DNA of 64,000 bases. Origin: Coneutiohabitans sp964457925. Lineage in GTDB: Bacteria > Zhuqueibacterota > Zhuqueibacteria > Zhuqueibacterales > Zhuqueibacteraceae. The stretch covers positions 62,001-126,000 of the forward strand of contig CAYWGH010000008.1 in the NCBI GenBank assembly GCA_964457925.1, read 5' to 3'. Shown one piece after another: positions 25,487-34,784 of the stretch (position 1 is the first letter of the stretch; each line of letters starts with the position of its first letter). The translations under genes were made by a program, and so were the position numbers. The notes under the pieces are model-generated. The model had not been told where the DNA came from, did no database searches, and worked only from the letters and a program-made list of their open reading frames with translations.

Positions 25487-25640
25487 AGCCTCTATTTGCA
25501 GATTCCGGTGACCTGAACAAAATGCGAGATTCCGGTTGCGAAGGTTCTGCCACGGCGTGCGTCCGGACTCATCGTACCCAATGCCACGGCCAAGCCGCGG
25601 CAGAACAGTTGCAATTTTAGGTATTGCACGTTACGCTTCG

Positions 25641-27002
25641 CTACGTTGAATGCACCGCCGGCGCGATTACGATCTTTCGGCCGTTGCCATTGCTGATGGC
25701 CTCGCCGCCCACGGTCTCGCCGTGCTGACTGATGTCCAATCCGGTTTCCTCTTGTTCCAAAGGCACGCGCAGCGGAATCAACATATCTGTCAGTTTGTAT
25801 AAAAGAAACGACCCGCCAAAGCTGAACACGCTCACAATCACGATCGCGAGCAAGTGGTAGAGAAACACTTGGTGAGCACCGTAGATCAATCCCACGCCTT
25901 GCGCGAAAATGCCGGTTGCCAGCATGCCCACGATGCCGCCCACGCCGTGACAGGGAAAAACGTCAAGAGTGTCGTCGAGCGTTGATTTTGTTTTCAGATG
26001 CACGGCATAGTTGCTCACGATGCCTGCCATTGTGCCGATGAAAATACTTGCGCCGACCGTGACGTAACCCGCTGCGGGCGTAATCGCCACTAATCCCACC
26101 ACCGCGCCGATGCAGGCGCCCAACGCCGAAGGTTTGCGGCCGCGACTGCCGTCGAACAAAATCCACGCGAGCATGGCGGAAGCCGAAGCCGTGTTGGTGG
26201 TCAAGAACGCCAAGGTGGCCGTCTCCGAAGCCGCGAGCGCCGAACCGGCATTGAAGCCGAACCAGCCGAACCACAGCATGCCCGTGCCGAGAATGACAAA
26301 TGGAATGTTTGCCGGCGTATGCGGTTCGCGCGCCGAATAATCTTTTCTTCTTCCCAAAACCAACGCTCCGGCTAGCGCTGCCAGCCCGGCGGACATGTGA
26401 ACGACGGTGCCGCCGGCGAAATCAAGCACGCCCCATTGCCGTAAAAATCCTTCGGGGTGCCAGGTCCAATGCGCGAGCGGGCTGTAAATAAACAAACTGA
26501 ACAAGCAGATGAAAAGCAGATAGCTGGAAAAACGCACGCGCTCGGCAAACGAGCCGGTGATGAGCGCAGGCGTAATGATGGCAAATTTCAGTTGAAAAAG
26601 AGCAAACAGGACCAGTGGAATCGTGGGCGCCAGATCCGGATGCGTCGCGCCACCTACTCCGCTAAACATAAAGTAGGTTAGAGGATTGCCAATGAATCCG
26701 CCAATGCTCTCGCCGAATGACAGACTGAATCCCACCACTACCCACAGAATACTGATGACGCCCAACGCAATGAAGCTCTGCAGCATGGTGGAGATGACGT
26801 TTTTCATGCGCACCATTCCGCCATAGAAGAATGACAAACCGGGCGTCATGAGCAACACCAAGCCAGTGGCGGTGAGCATCCAGGCGACATCGCCCGCAAC
26901 AACGGGGCCACCCGTCACTCTCGGAGCAGCAACCGGAAACATTACTCCAACAAAACTCACCAGCAACAGCAAGCTGAACGGCAAGAGCCAGCGCATTTTC
27001 AT
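25641..27002 (-). CDS. amt: Ammonium transporter (Amt/MEP)
   Basis: From ATG 27002 the product is 453 residues; AGAAAGGA lies 7 bp upstream on the minus strand, so the longer frame to 27032 is not used. A signal-like helix is followed by VAWMLTATGLVLLMTPGLSFFYGGMV, the Amt signature. The family also shows GFNAGSALAA and a C-terminal TDMLIPLRV segment. Eleven core helices span the inner membrane. It conducts ammonium/ammonia in trimers, but the PII partner (glnK) is absent beside it. The upstream region is unusually AT-rich. On the minus strand it includes TATTTTTG with a TTTG 17 bp before it, compatible with a Bacteroidetes-type promoter. Confidence 0.93.
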   Translation of the reverse strand: MKMRWLLPFSLLLLVSFVGVMFPVAAPRVTGGPVVAGDVAWMLTATGLVLLMTPGLSFFYGGMVRMKNVISTMLQSFIALGVISILWVVVGFSLSFGESIGGFIGNPLTYFMFSGVGGATHPDLAPTIPLVLFALFQLKFAIITPALITGSFAERVRFSSYLLFICLFSLFIYSPLAHWTWHPEGFLRQWGVLDFAGGTVVHMSAGLAALAGALVLGRRKDYSAREPHTPANIPFVILGTGMLWFGWFGFNAGSALAASETATLAFLTTNTASASAMLAWILFDGSRGRKPSALGACIGAVVGLVAITPAAGYVTVGASIFIGTMAGIVSNYAVHLKTKSTLDDTLDVFPCHGVGGIVGMLATGIFAQGVGLIYGAHQVFLYHLLAIVIVSVFSFGGSFLLYKLTDMLIPLRVPLEQEETGLDISQHGETVGGEAISNGNGRKIVIAPAVHST

Positions 27003-27181
27003 AGGGTGTCCTTTCTGTGAAATGGTTCTCAATCTGCAATAAAGTTATATTTTTATAGAAATAATTTACTAATTTAGATGTTTTTAGCATTTTACTTAAT
27101 TTTTTAAAAAAATTGGCAAAAATATATACCACCAAAAACGGCAAAGCAAGTAAATTTTAAATAAATTTTTTAGTCTTTCTT

Positions 27182-27221
27182 AAAAATAAAAAACTCTGCC
27201 TATCTTTCGATAAACAGAGTT
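27182..27221 (-). terminator. Intrinsic terminator of the GlmU-like gene
   Basis: A 7-bp stem AACTCTG/CAGAGTT (27192-27198 with 27215-27221) is followed on the minus strand by TTTTTATTTTTA. It lies 38 bp after the stop codon of the minus-strand GlmU-like gene. The loop is large (16 nt), so strength is uncertain. Confidence 0.6.
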
Positions 27222-27258
27222 ACACTTGCATTTCTCAGTTTTAAGAAAACCGCAAAAA

Positions 27259-28494
27259 TTAACTTGCTGCCCTTTCGGAACGAGTTATCTCAAACGCATG
27301 GCGCAATACCGCTTCTTGTGCTGAAGTCAAATTCTGCCTGCGCCGGGCCATCACCCGTCGCGCAACTTCCAGCGCCTTGTCAAGCGCATACGTTTCGCTC
27401 GATTCTACCCCGCCCCAAGTGAACGAGGGAATAAATTTGTCCGGATAGCCCGCGCCAAAAACGTTGCTCATCACGCCCACGACCGTGCCGGTGTTGAACA
27501 TGGTGTTGATGCCGCTTTTGGCATGATCGCCCATAAATAATCCCGCGAATAGCGAGCCGCTATCCACCATTTTGCCATTGATATGAACCTTGACGTTACT
27601 GTAATTATTCTTGAGGTCGCTGTTGTTCGTGTCCGCGCCGAGATTGACCCATTCACCCAAGTAGGCATGCCCGAGGAAGCCCTCATGCTGCTTGTTACTG
27701 TAGCCATGAATGATGGAGGCATCGACTTCGCCGCCGATTTTGCACACCGGACCGATGGAGGTGCCCTCATAAATCTTCGCCCCCATTTTGATGATAGATT
27801 TTTTTCCGACGTATAGCGGCCCCTGCAAGCAGGCATTTGCCATCACGGTTGCGCCCTCGTCGATGAAGATCGGGCCGTCTTCGGCATCAAGCACAACGCC
27901 GGGTTTGATGATCGCGCCGGATGCAATGTGAATATTCTTTTCATCGAGCAGCGTTACGTTTGGATAGATCTTGCCAAGAATTTGGCCGCCGAGATTGAGA
28001 TAGCCAAAATCTTTCTTTATCTCAGCCGGATTATTATTGACCAAATCCCAGGGAAATTCCAGGAATTTCCCCGGAATTTCATGTTGAGGAACGCCGGAAA
28101 AGCTTTCTGGCACGGCAATGCCTCTCTCATCAACCGTAAGTCCGGCCCATCTCTCTGCCGCAAGCCGTGCGGCCGCAATTTTGCCGCAATTGCACCAGAT
28201 CATCTCCTCACCCTCGAGTCGGGGAAGATCATTCTCAAACAAAAATTGCCCATGGATCAACAAGAACGATTGTGAGGGAATTTGATTGACGCGCGCGTGC
28301 GGATGATTTTCTTTGGTCAACTCGGACAGATAATCGCGCACGAAAAGATGCAGCGTGAAATCGGAATAATGCCGGATGATTTTTTCGAGCAGTGAAGTCA
28401 TGCCGCAGCGCAAATCGAACACCGGGCGGGTGAGGCTGAGCGGGTGCAGATGATTGCAGTTTTGATCCTCAAATAGGCAAAGGGCGGGAGGCAT
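27259..28494 (-). CDS. GlmU-like sugar nucleotidyltransferase/acetyltransferase (alternative type)
   Basis: A 411-residue protein. The opening ALCLFEDQNCNHLHPLSLTRPVFDLRCGMTSLLEKI matches the family that replaces the usual GlmU N-terminus in Bacteroidetes-like bacteria. The second half contains left-handed-beta-helix hexapeptide repeats (GAIIKPGVVLDAEDGPIFIDEGATV, then GSLFAGLFMGDHAKSGINTMFNTGTVVGV). It is probably the bifunctional glucosamine-1-phosphate acetyltransferase/UDP-GlcNAc pyrophosphorylase of cell-wall precursor synthesis. The assignment is from family pattern rather than catalytic residues. No classical glmU is in the window. Confidence 0.85.
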   Translation of the reverse strand: MPPALCLFEDQNCNHLHPLSLTRPVFDLRCGMTSLLEKIIRHYSDFTLHLFVRDYLSELTKENHPHARVNQIPSQSFLLIHGQFLFENDLPRLEGEEMIWCNCGKIAAARLAAERWAGLTVDERGIAVPESFSGVPQHEIPGKFLEFPWDLVNNNPAEIKKDFGYLNLGGQILGKIYPNVTLLDEKNIHIASGAIIKPGVVLDAEDGPIFIDEGATVMANACLQGPLYVGKKSIIKMGAKIYEGTSIGPVCKIGGEVDASIIHGYSNKQHEGFLGHAYLGEWVNLGADTNNSDLKNNYSNVKVHINGKMVDSGSLFAGLFMGDHAKSGINTMFNTGTVVGVMSNVFGAGYPDKFIPSFTWGGVESSETYALDKALEVARRVMARRRQNLTSAQEAVLRHAFEITRSERAAS

Positions 28495-28794
28495 AAAACG
28501 AACTCTGCGGTAGATTTTGAATAGACGCTTTTAAAGGGATATTACCATGAAGCGACATGCAAGACCTGGCCTGCTTATACAGCGGGTAGCGTCGATAAAA
28601 TTTCAGCGATGAGAGGCTTTGGGCCTGTCAGGCGATTGGTCCGAGCGTGAAGAATCAAACCAGCGAGATCGAACCTGCGCAGATTCTGCTGCAGCCCGCT
28701 TTGACCTCATTCTCAACGCGACACGACAAATTTAGCACGAAATCTTTGTCATGCAAGGCGAGTTTTGTCCGGCGTGCAGGAACGCAATCCAATT
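28495..28794. other. Gap of 300 bp between GlmU-like gene and anmK
   Basis: No gene, tRNA or strong hairpin is visible. Both flanking genes are on the minus strand, so the anmK terminator and the GlmU-like gene promoter should lie here. Neither has a clear consensus by eye. Confidence 0.5.
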
Positions 28795-29979
28795 TCACAA
28801 ACAAATTTTCCCCAACACCGTCGCCGTGGAAGCGCCGGTGACGGAGGGCACGTTGCCGGGATTTCCGGAGGCGGTTTCATTTGCCAGCAGGGCAAAGAGA
28901 ATCGCTTCCTTCGCATCAATCGGCACACCGAGAATGTTCGTCGTGATCACTTGCGCCGGCGCAAACTTTTCCTGCAAGCCGGCCATGATCACGGGATTTT
29001 GCGCGCCGCCGCCGCTCACGATCAATTCCTCGATGTTGCCGCGCGAGGCTTGCAACAACTCTGCGCCCTGCCACACTGTAGCAACGGTCAACGCCGTTGC
29101 GGTAGCAATGATGTCCTCATTTTTTAGATCATGATGCAAGGCAAGATAAACAAGATGATCAATAAAAGGTTCACCGAATTCCTCACGGCCGGTGGATTTG
29201 GGCAACGGCCGCGAAAAATAAGGATGCTGCAACAGATGCTGCAATAACTCCAAAGAAACTCTGCCTTGAGAAGCGATTTTGCCGTCTTCATCAAATGCGC
29301 GGCCGTAAAGTTTTTGCATCAATCCGTCGATGACCATGTTGGCCGGACCGGTATCGAATGCCAGGACGTCCTCGAGCGCGCCATTTTTCTTTAACAACGT
29401 GAGATTGGCAATACCGCCAAGATTTAGAACACCACGTGTTTTTTCCGGCGAACGCAACAGCAAGAAATCCATAAGCGGCACCAGCGGCGCGCCCTGCCCG
29501 CCGAGCGCCATATCGGCTGCGCGGAAATCTGCAATCGTGATGATGCCGGTGCGCTTTGCGATGACGCTCGGCTCGCCGATTTGCAGCGTGCCTGCGGTCG
29601 CGACGCCGGTAATCGGCTCCGCGTTGGGCAGATGATGTATGGTTTGGCCGTGCGAGCCGATGAGATCGATCTGTTCTGCGGGCAAGTCGTTGGCGGCAAG
29701 CAGGGCCTTGACCGCCTGCGCAAAACATTCGCCCACGGCAACATTCAAGCGGCAGATTTGATCGACGGAACCGCGCCCGGGCAGCGAGACGCGCAGCAGT
29801 TGCTCGCGAATCGCCTCGGGATAAGCATAATGTTCGAACGCCAACAGCTTGAATTGTACGGCAATGCCGCTGCCGGTGCATTGCACCAATGCTGCGTCAA
29901 TGCCATCCGCAGAGGTGCCGGAATTCAATCCAATGATGAGGCGCTCGGGCTTGGCGAGGATTTGCAGAAAACGTTGCAT
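28795..29979 (-). CDS. anmK: Anhydro-N-acetylmuramic acid kinase
   Basis: A 394-residue ASKHA-fold kinase. It shows the N-terminal phosphate loop GLNSGTSADGIDAALV, the GSHGQTIHH segment, NLGGIANLTLL and the C-terminal SGGGAQNPVIMAGL adenosine motif. AnmK cleaves the anhydro ring and phosphorylates anhydro-MurNAc released during wall turnover, using ATP, to give MurNAc-6-phosphate. In this window the GH3 protein at 59895-62888 could supply its substrate by removing GlcNAc from muropeptides. The length is normal for the family. Confidence 0.94.
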   Translation of the reverse strand: MQRFLQILAKPERLIIGLNSGTSADGIDAALVQCTGSGIAVQFKLLAFEHYAYPEAIREQLLRVSLPGRGSVDQICRLNVAVGECFAQAVKALLAANDLPAEQIDLIGSHGQTIHHLPNAEPITGVATAGTLQIGEPSVIAKRTGIITIADFRAADMALGGQGAPLVPLMDFLLLRSPEKTRGVLNLGGIANLTLLKKNGALEDVLAFDTGPANMVIDGLMQKLYGRAFDEDGKIASQGRVSLELLQHLLQHPYFSRPLPKSTGREEFGEPFIDHLVYLALHHDLKNEDIIATATALTVATVWQGAELLQASRGNIEELIVSGGGAQNPVIMAGLQEKFAPAQVITTNILGVPIDAKEAILFALLANETASGNPGNVPSVTGASTATVLGKICL

Positions 29980-30376
29980 GGGCGATCCGGGAGATTAGGG
30001 TTGTTTGCAAGATGGCGTTACGCCGTTGAAACGCGCCGGAAAATAGCGGGAAATTGCACGAAAAGCAACAAGCACAGAATTTTGATGTACGATAATCTTG
30101 AAAACCATGCTCCGTCATCATCAATGCAACGGCCTGGCCGTTGCGGGAATGCGATGGGAAATACCGTGTTTTCGATGGGCATGATATCATGCGCGACAGC
30201 AATCTCAAACGCAGCGGTAGCATTGCCGAATTTCGGGCTTGCCGGCCGGCGCGACGTGAAATGGCGCTTGCAATTCTCATTTGCCCTTTTTATCATTCCG
30301 TCATCAAAACAGTTCGGCTTGCGCCCCATCCGCCTGCGGGAGTTGGGGCATTGTTATTTCTGGAGGCTGCCGTCCG
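29980..30376. other. 397-bp divergent intergenic region
   Basis: Between minus-strand anmK and plus-strand aldo/keto reductase. The one structured element is a perfect stem GCAACGGC/GCCGTTGC with a CTG loop (30126-30144). No T-run follows it on either strand. The divergent promoters must lie here, but I see no clear consensus. Confidence 0.6.
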
Positions 30377-31351
30377 ATGAAGCACAAGCGTTTCGGAAAA
30401 ACCGATCTCTGGGTTTCTGAGATGTGCCTCGGCACCATGATGTTCGGAGATCGTTGCAGCGAGAGCGAAGCGGATCGCATTCTCGGCCGGGCGCGCGAGG
30501 CGGGTGTGACGTTTCTCGACACGGCGGCGATGTACTGTGACGGCCGCACGGAAGAGATACTCGGGCGCTTGTTGCGCGGCCTGCGCACTGAATTTGTCAT
30601 TGCCTCCAAAGTTCACAAAGGCATTGACGCGGACAGCATTTTGACGAGCATCGATGAAAGCCTGAGCCGGTTGCAAACGGATTATCTCGATCTTTATTTG
30701 ATTCATTGGCCAAAAGCCGGCATGCGTCTCGATGAAATCATGCGCGCGCTCGATCGCGTGGTGAAGCAGGGCAAAGCGCGCTATGTCGGCTGTTGCAATT
30801 ATCCCGCGTATCTTTTTTTATTATCCAATGCCGAGGCCGCGCAACAGGCTTTGAGCGAATTGGCATGCTTGCAAATTCCTTACAACCTGATCGAACGCGG
30901 CGCAGAGGTCGAGGTTTTGCCCATGGCGTATACACTGGGCCTGGCTGTGACCGCTTATCGTCCGTTGGCCATGGGCTTGCTTGCCGGGAAGTATCAGCGC
31001 GGTGCGGAATTGCCGGAAAATTCGCGCGCAATAACGGATGAACGCATCGGGCGCTGGCTGGCGGCGCACGGCGAGGATTTGGCGCGACTCGCTGATTATG
31101 CGCAGCAGCATCAGCTCAAGATGGGCGAAGTCGCAATTGCCTGGCTGCGGGCGTCTCCGGCAGTCACGTGTCCGATTGTGGGCGTAAGCTCGCTGGCGCA
31201 ATTTCAGGCGAGCCTGCCCGCTTTTGAGCTGGAGCTGGAGCCGCAGGAACGCGAACATATCTCGAATCTCTTCAACACCGAGGTGAAAGAAGAATCCGGC
31301 GGCGCCTATAAAGCGTTGCGCCGCAATCTCACCCTGCTTGCCGGCAGTTGA
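30377..31351 (+). CDS. Aldo/keto reductase
   Basis: From ATG 30377 the product is 324 residues; GGAGG lies 10 bp upstream. The longer frame from 30281 adds a non-conserved Cys/Ser-rich stretch and is not preferred. The TIM-barrel signature is clear: FLDTAAMYCDGRTEEILGR (catalytic Asp/Tyr region), FVIASKVHKG (catalytic Lys) and DLYLIHWPKAG (His). The C-terminal part has PIVGVSSLAQFQASL, the NADPH pyrophosphate contact. It reduces aldehydes or ketones using NADPH; the substrate is unknown. Sugar-modifying enzymes follow on the same strand. Confidence 0.93.
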   Translation: MKHKRFGKTDLWVSEMCLGTMMFGDRCSESEADRILGRAREAGVTFLDTAAMYCDGRTEEILGRLLRGLRTEFVIASKVHKGIDADSILTSIDESLSRLQTDYLDLYLIHWPKAGMRLDEIMRALDRVVKQGKARYVGCCNYPAYLFLLSNAEAAQQALSELACLQIPYNLIERGAEVEVLPMAYTLGLAVTAYRPLAMGLLAGKYQRGAELPENSRAITDERIGRWLAAHGEDLARLADYAQQHQLKMGEVAIAWLRASPAVTCPIVGVSSLAQFQASLPAFELELEPQEREHISNLFNTEVKEESGGAYKALRRNLTLLAGS

Positions 31352-31454
31352 ATTCTTTTGCGCGAATCGTTCGGCGCTTTTTGGTGAGCAAGTCGAGGAG
31401 GGCTTGCCGAAACTCTTTGGGTTAGTGTGAATCCAGTTTTGGGATGGGCCTGCC

Positions 31455-32414
31455 ATGCCAAAGGCAAACGTTTTTCGTTTTGGCTTTGTCGGCGCGGGCC
31501 GGATTGCGCGTGTGCATGCAGAGGCGCTGCGCGAACTCGGCGGCGCTGAAATCGTTGCGTGGTCTGCGGGCCATTGGCATAATGCGGAAAAAGCCGCCGG
31601 CTCATTCGGCGGCCGGCCAATGACCACCGAGGATTTGCTCAAGCATCCGGAGATCGACGCCGTTCTCATCTCAAGTCCGACGCCGCGGCATAAAGAGCAA
31701 ACGCTCGCAGCGTTGGCTCAGGGCAAACATGTGTTTTGCGAAAAGCCCATGGCGCGCACAGAAGAGCAGGCGCAAGCAATGCTCACGGCGGCGGAATCGT
31801 CGGCATGCGGTTTCTACGTCGGGCATACACTGCGTTTTTTTTCACGCTATGCCAAGGCGCGCGAACTGTTGCGCGCGGGCGCGATTGGCACCTTGCGCCG
31901 CGTGGCCAGCCGCCGCCTGAATGCGCCGCCGGCAGAGGGCCGCGCCTCCTGGTTCTTTGATTTCGCGCAAAGCGGCGGCTGCATTCTTGATCTCATGATT
32001 CATGATTTCGATTTCTTACAGTGGTCGCTCGGTAAGCCGACGCGCATCGAAGCTGAAACCGCGCCCAACAAGGACCCGGAAGGCTGGCAGCATGCCATCG
32101 TGCATTTGTATTTCAAAGGCGGCGCGCGCGCGGAAGTTGAAGGCAGTTGGTTACACCATCGCCATGAGCGCTCGCTGTTGTTGGAAGGTGATAATGGAAA
32201 AATTACCATCGACCCGGACGACGGCCTGCTGCGATTAGAAAACAGCCAGGGTGTGCGCGTGATCGATGTTCCGGTGGTGGACGGCTACCGCGAGCAAATG
32301 CATCACTTTTTAGAGCATCTCCGCTCCGGCGCGCCGTTGCTCGTAACGCCGAAAGAGGCGGCCAGCGCGCTATCCATTGCCTTGACGGCTTTACAAAAGC
32401 TCGGAAAGGAATAA
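31455..32414 (+). CDS. Gfo/Idh/MocA-family oxidoreductase
   Basis: A 319-residue two-domain dehydrogenase. The N-terminal Rossmann fold has FGFVGAGRIARVHAEAL and the VFCEKPMARTEEQA motif (the EKP catalytic lysine). The C-terminal domain contains GGCILDLMIHDFDFLQWSLG, with the H-D pair characteristic of this family. It oxidises or reduces a sugar or inositol-type alcohol using NAD(P). It sits between an aldo/keto reductase and a DegT aminotransferase, a combination seen in sugar- and cyclitol-modification pathways. Confidence 0.93.
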   Translation: MPKANVFRFGFVGAGRIARVHAEALRELGGAEIVAWSAGHWHNAEKAAGSFGGRPMTTEDLLKHPEIDAVLISSPTPRHKEQTLAALAQGKHVFCEKPMARTEEQAQAMLTAAESSACGFYVGHTLRFFSRYAKARELLRAGAIGTLRRVASRRLNAPPAEGRASWFFDFAQSGGCILDLMIHDFDFLQWSLGKPTRIEAETAPNKDPEGWQHAIVHLYFKGGARAEVEGSWLHHRHERSLLLEGDNGKITIDPDDGLLRLENSQGVRVIDVPVVDGYREQMHHFLEHLRSGAPLLVTPKEAASALSIALTALQKLGKE

Positions 32415-32430
32415 GAGAATCACTTATGAT

Positions 32431-32542
32431 CATTTACCATTTACCATTTACCATTCACCATTTACAATTCACCATTTACAATTTACAATTGACAATTGAC
32501 AATTTACAATTGACAATTCACAATTCATCATTAACCATTAGG
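32431..32542. repeat. Sixteen tandem heptanucleotides, consensus [CA]ATT[TCG]AC
   Basis: Reading from 32431 the sequence splits cleanly into consecutive 7-mers. They are catttac (three), cattcac, catttac, aattcac, catttac, aatttac, aattgac (two), aatttac, aattgac, aattcac, aattcat, cattaac and cattagg. The left half favours C-starting and the right half A-starting units. It fills most of the gap between the oxidoreductase stop and the DegT start. Confidence 0.93.
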
Positions 32543-32586
32543 CATTGCTTCTCCAAGTAATTGGCTCCTGATTTTTTTCATCTACT

Positions 32587-33846
32587 ATGCCTCACTTAGC
32601 TCTCCTCGGCGGCGCCCCGGTGCGCACGAAATCATTTCCGAAATGGCCGATCCTGCGCCCCGCGCAAGCCGCGGCTTTGCAAAAAGCCTGGGAAGGTGGT
32701 GTTTGGGGTATTCGCAGCCCACAAGTGGCCGAGTTTGAAAAGCGATTTGCTGAATTTCAACACGCAAAATATGCGCTGGCGATGTGCAACGGCACTGCAA
32801 GCTTATGGGTCGCGCTAAAAGCCTGCGGCATAAAAGCCGGAGATGAAGTGATTATTCCGCCTTACACGTTCATTGCCACGGCCTCTGCGGTTCTGATGGC
32901 GAATGCCGTTCCTGTTTTTGTCGATATTGACCCGAATACCTACAATCTCGATCCCACCTTGCTCGAAGCTGCGATTACGTCCCGAACCAAAGCAATTATG
33001 CCGGTGCACATTGCCGGGCAACCCGCTGATCTAAGCGCGATTTTGGCGATTGCCCGGAAATACCGCCTGGCAGTGATAGAAGACGCGGCGCAGGCTCACG
33101 GCGCGGAATGGCAGGGCCGCCGGGTCGGCGCCCTCGGCGATGTCGGCTCGTTCTCATTTCAATCCTCGAAAAACATGAGCGCGGGAGAAGGCGGGGCTCT
33201 GGTTTCGGATTCCAAAGAGCTGATGGACAAATGCTTTTCGTATTATAATTGCGGCCGCGTGCGTGAGGGCGCCTGGTACGATCATCGTGTGCTGGGCTCC
33301 AACATGCGCATGACGGCCTGGTCTGCCGCGGTTTTGACCGCGCAGTTTGCCACTATCGCCGAAGACATGGAATTGCGCGATCACAACGCAGGTTATCTTG
33401 ATCAGCGTTTGTGCGAGATTCCCGGCATTCAGCCGCTTGTGATTCACCCGCAGGTCACGCGACATGCGCGCCATTTGTACATTTTCCGTTACGACGCCGA
33501 GGCCTTCGAACATCTGCCGCGTGAAAAATTTCTTGCGGCCCTGCAAGCCGAGGGCATTCCGGCTTACAAGGGTTATACTCCGCTTTATCGTGAGCCCATG
33601 TTCGGCCTCGATCCGCGCGAATATCCCTGGCTGGAGGGTTGCAATTATCACGATCTGCGCTTGCCGGTGTGCGAGCATGCCTGCGAGGAAGAAGCGGTTT
33701 GGCTGGCGCAAAGCGTGTTGCTCGGCAGCGCCGCAGACATGGAAGATATCGTGCGCGCCGTGGCAAAGATTCATCAGAATGTGGGCGAACTGGTTGAACC
33801 AAGCCATGGCGGGACGTTGTCCGAAACTGCCGTCTCGGCGGAGTAA
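32587..33846 (+). CDS. DegT/DnrJ/EryC1/StrS-family aminotransferase
   Basis: A 419-residue PLP enzyme. It shows PPYTFIATASAVLMANAVPVFVDIDPNTYNLDP, the VIEDAAQAHGAEW aspartate motif, and FQSSKNMSAGEGGALV with the PLP-binding lysine. These enzymes transfer an amino group to keto sugars or, in dehydratase variants, act on amino sugars. With the preceding Gfo/Idh/MocA protein it probably forms an aminosugar/aminocyclitol step. The lysine is present, so the transaminase role is favoured. The gene ends 46 bp before an unrelated DUF6090 gene. Confidence 0.92.
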   Translation: MPHLALLGGAPVRTKSFPKWPILRPAQAAALQKAWEGGVWGIRSPQVAEFEKRFAEFQHAKYALAMCNGTASLWVALKACGIKAGDEVIIPPYTFIATASAVLMANAVPVFVDIDPNTYNLDPTLLEAAITSRTKAIMPVHIAGQPADLSAILAIARKYRLAVIEDAAQAHGAEWQGRRVGALGDVGSFSFQSSKNMSAGEGGALVSDSKELMDKCFSYYNCGRVREGAWYDHRVLGSNMRMTAWSAAVLTAQFATIAEDMELRDHNAGYLDQRLCEIPGIQPLVIHPQVTRHARHLYIFRYDAEAFEHLPREKFLAALQAEGIPAYKGYTPLYREPMFGLDPREYPWLEGCNYHDLRLPVCEHACEEEAVWLAQSVLLGSAADMEDIVRAVAKIHQNVGELVEPSHGGTLSETAVSAE

Positions 33847-33892
33847 AAACGGGCGTTTTGCAGACACTTCAATAATCGCTTGCTTACGGCCG

Positions 33893-34552
33893 ATGCGTTA
33901 CAAAATTCCCTGGCTTAATCATTTCATCGAGCTTGTCGTCGTCTTTATCGGCATCACAGCGGCATTTGCGCTCAACAGTTGGTGGGAAAATCACAAACAG
34001 GTGCAAGCTGAGCGCATGTATCTTAGCGACTTTTCCCAAGATTTGCTCTCCGATGCCGAATCGCTGCATGCGATAATTCCCGCTAATGAAGCCAAGCTCA
34101 ACCGTGTTGGGCGATTCCTGTGGCAGGATTTACAAAACAATCAATGGCCGGTTGATTCCGCCGCCGCCATCCTGGTTGAAACGCTGAGCGCGCAAACCTT
34201 TGCCCCCAAGAACAGTACCTATGAGTCCATCAAGAACAGCGGGAATCTGGGCCTTCTGTCGGATTACAGATTAAGAAAAGAACTCATTGCATATTACGAG
34301 ATCTTTTCCGAGGTGGCGCTGAAAGAACGCGTCTATTTTGAATGGCTCAATGCGTTCATTCTGCCTTTCATCAACGCCAACATGGATGTCCTCAAGCGCG
34401 AAATCAAAACTGAACCCGCGATTAGAAATCATGTGTTCAAGAATCTGATTGCCGGCTATTATGTATTTTTGCAGCAGAACCTTGACATGTACAAAACCGT
34501 TCAAACAATGAACGATAGCCTGAAAACAAGATTGTCGCAGGCCCAAAAGTGA
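33893..34552 (+). CDS. DUF6090-like membrane-anchored protein
   Basis: From ATG 33893 the product is 219 residues; a larger open frame begins at 33464 but overlaps the DegT gene in another frame and is not credible. Residues about 8-30 form one membrane helix with FIELVVVFIGITAAFALNSWW, and the rest is soluble helical sequence (QAERMYLSDFSQDLLSDAESL). The combination matches the DUF6090 family, which has no known function. Confidence 0.78.
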   Translation: MRYKIPWLNHFIELVVVFIGITAAFALNSWWENHKQVQAERMYLSDFSQDLLSDAESLHAIIPANEAKLNRVGRFLWQDLQNNQWPVDSAAAILVETLSAQTFAPKNSTYESIKNSGNLGLLSDYRLRKELIAYYEIFSEVALKERVYFEWLNAFILPFINANMDVLKREIKTEPAIRNHVFKNLIAGYYVFLQQNLDMYKTVQTMNDSLKTRLSQAQK

Positions 34553-34622
34553 TCAAACATAGAGGCCGCGTGAACTGGCCTGACGCTGCCCCTGACAGGT
34601 TCGAAGTTCTGAGAACAGATGT

Positions 34623-34760
34623 ATGCGTTGGCTTGTCGCAACCCTTGTTATTCTCAATGCCGGCGGGATGACATTCGAGGGCACGTGTGCGCTCATCGTC
34701 GGTGATTACGTCACACCCAAAAGCGGCGCACATGCCGGACAACTTTCATCTCTAATATAA
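34623..34760 (+). CDS. Possible truncated small membrane protein
   Basis: A 45-codon frame with a hydrophobic N-terminus (MRWLVATLVILNAGG) followed by GDYVTPKSGAHAGQL, then an early stop. I recall longer homologues that continue beyond AGQLG with a second membrane segment, so this may be a remnant. It sits just before the GH24 lysozyme. There is only weak purine-rich sequence ahead of the ATG. Coding status is uncertain. Confidence 0.25.
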   Translation: MRWLVATLVILNAGGMTFEGTCALIVGDYVTPKSGAHAGQLSSLI

Positions 34761-34784
34761 ATTTCATTTTTGTGAGGTATTCTC

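Noticed and set aside
33464..33892. Upstream extension of the DUF6090 frame
   Set aside because: It overlaps the DegT aminotransferase in another frame and gives Arg/Pro-rich nonsense; the ATG at 33893 starts the real membrane protein.
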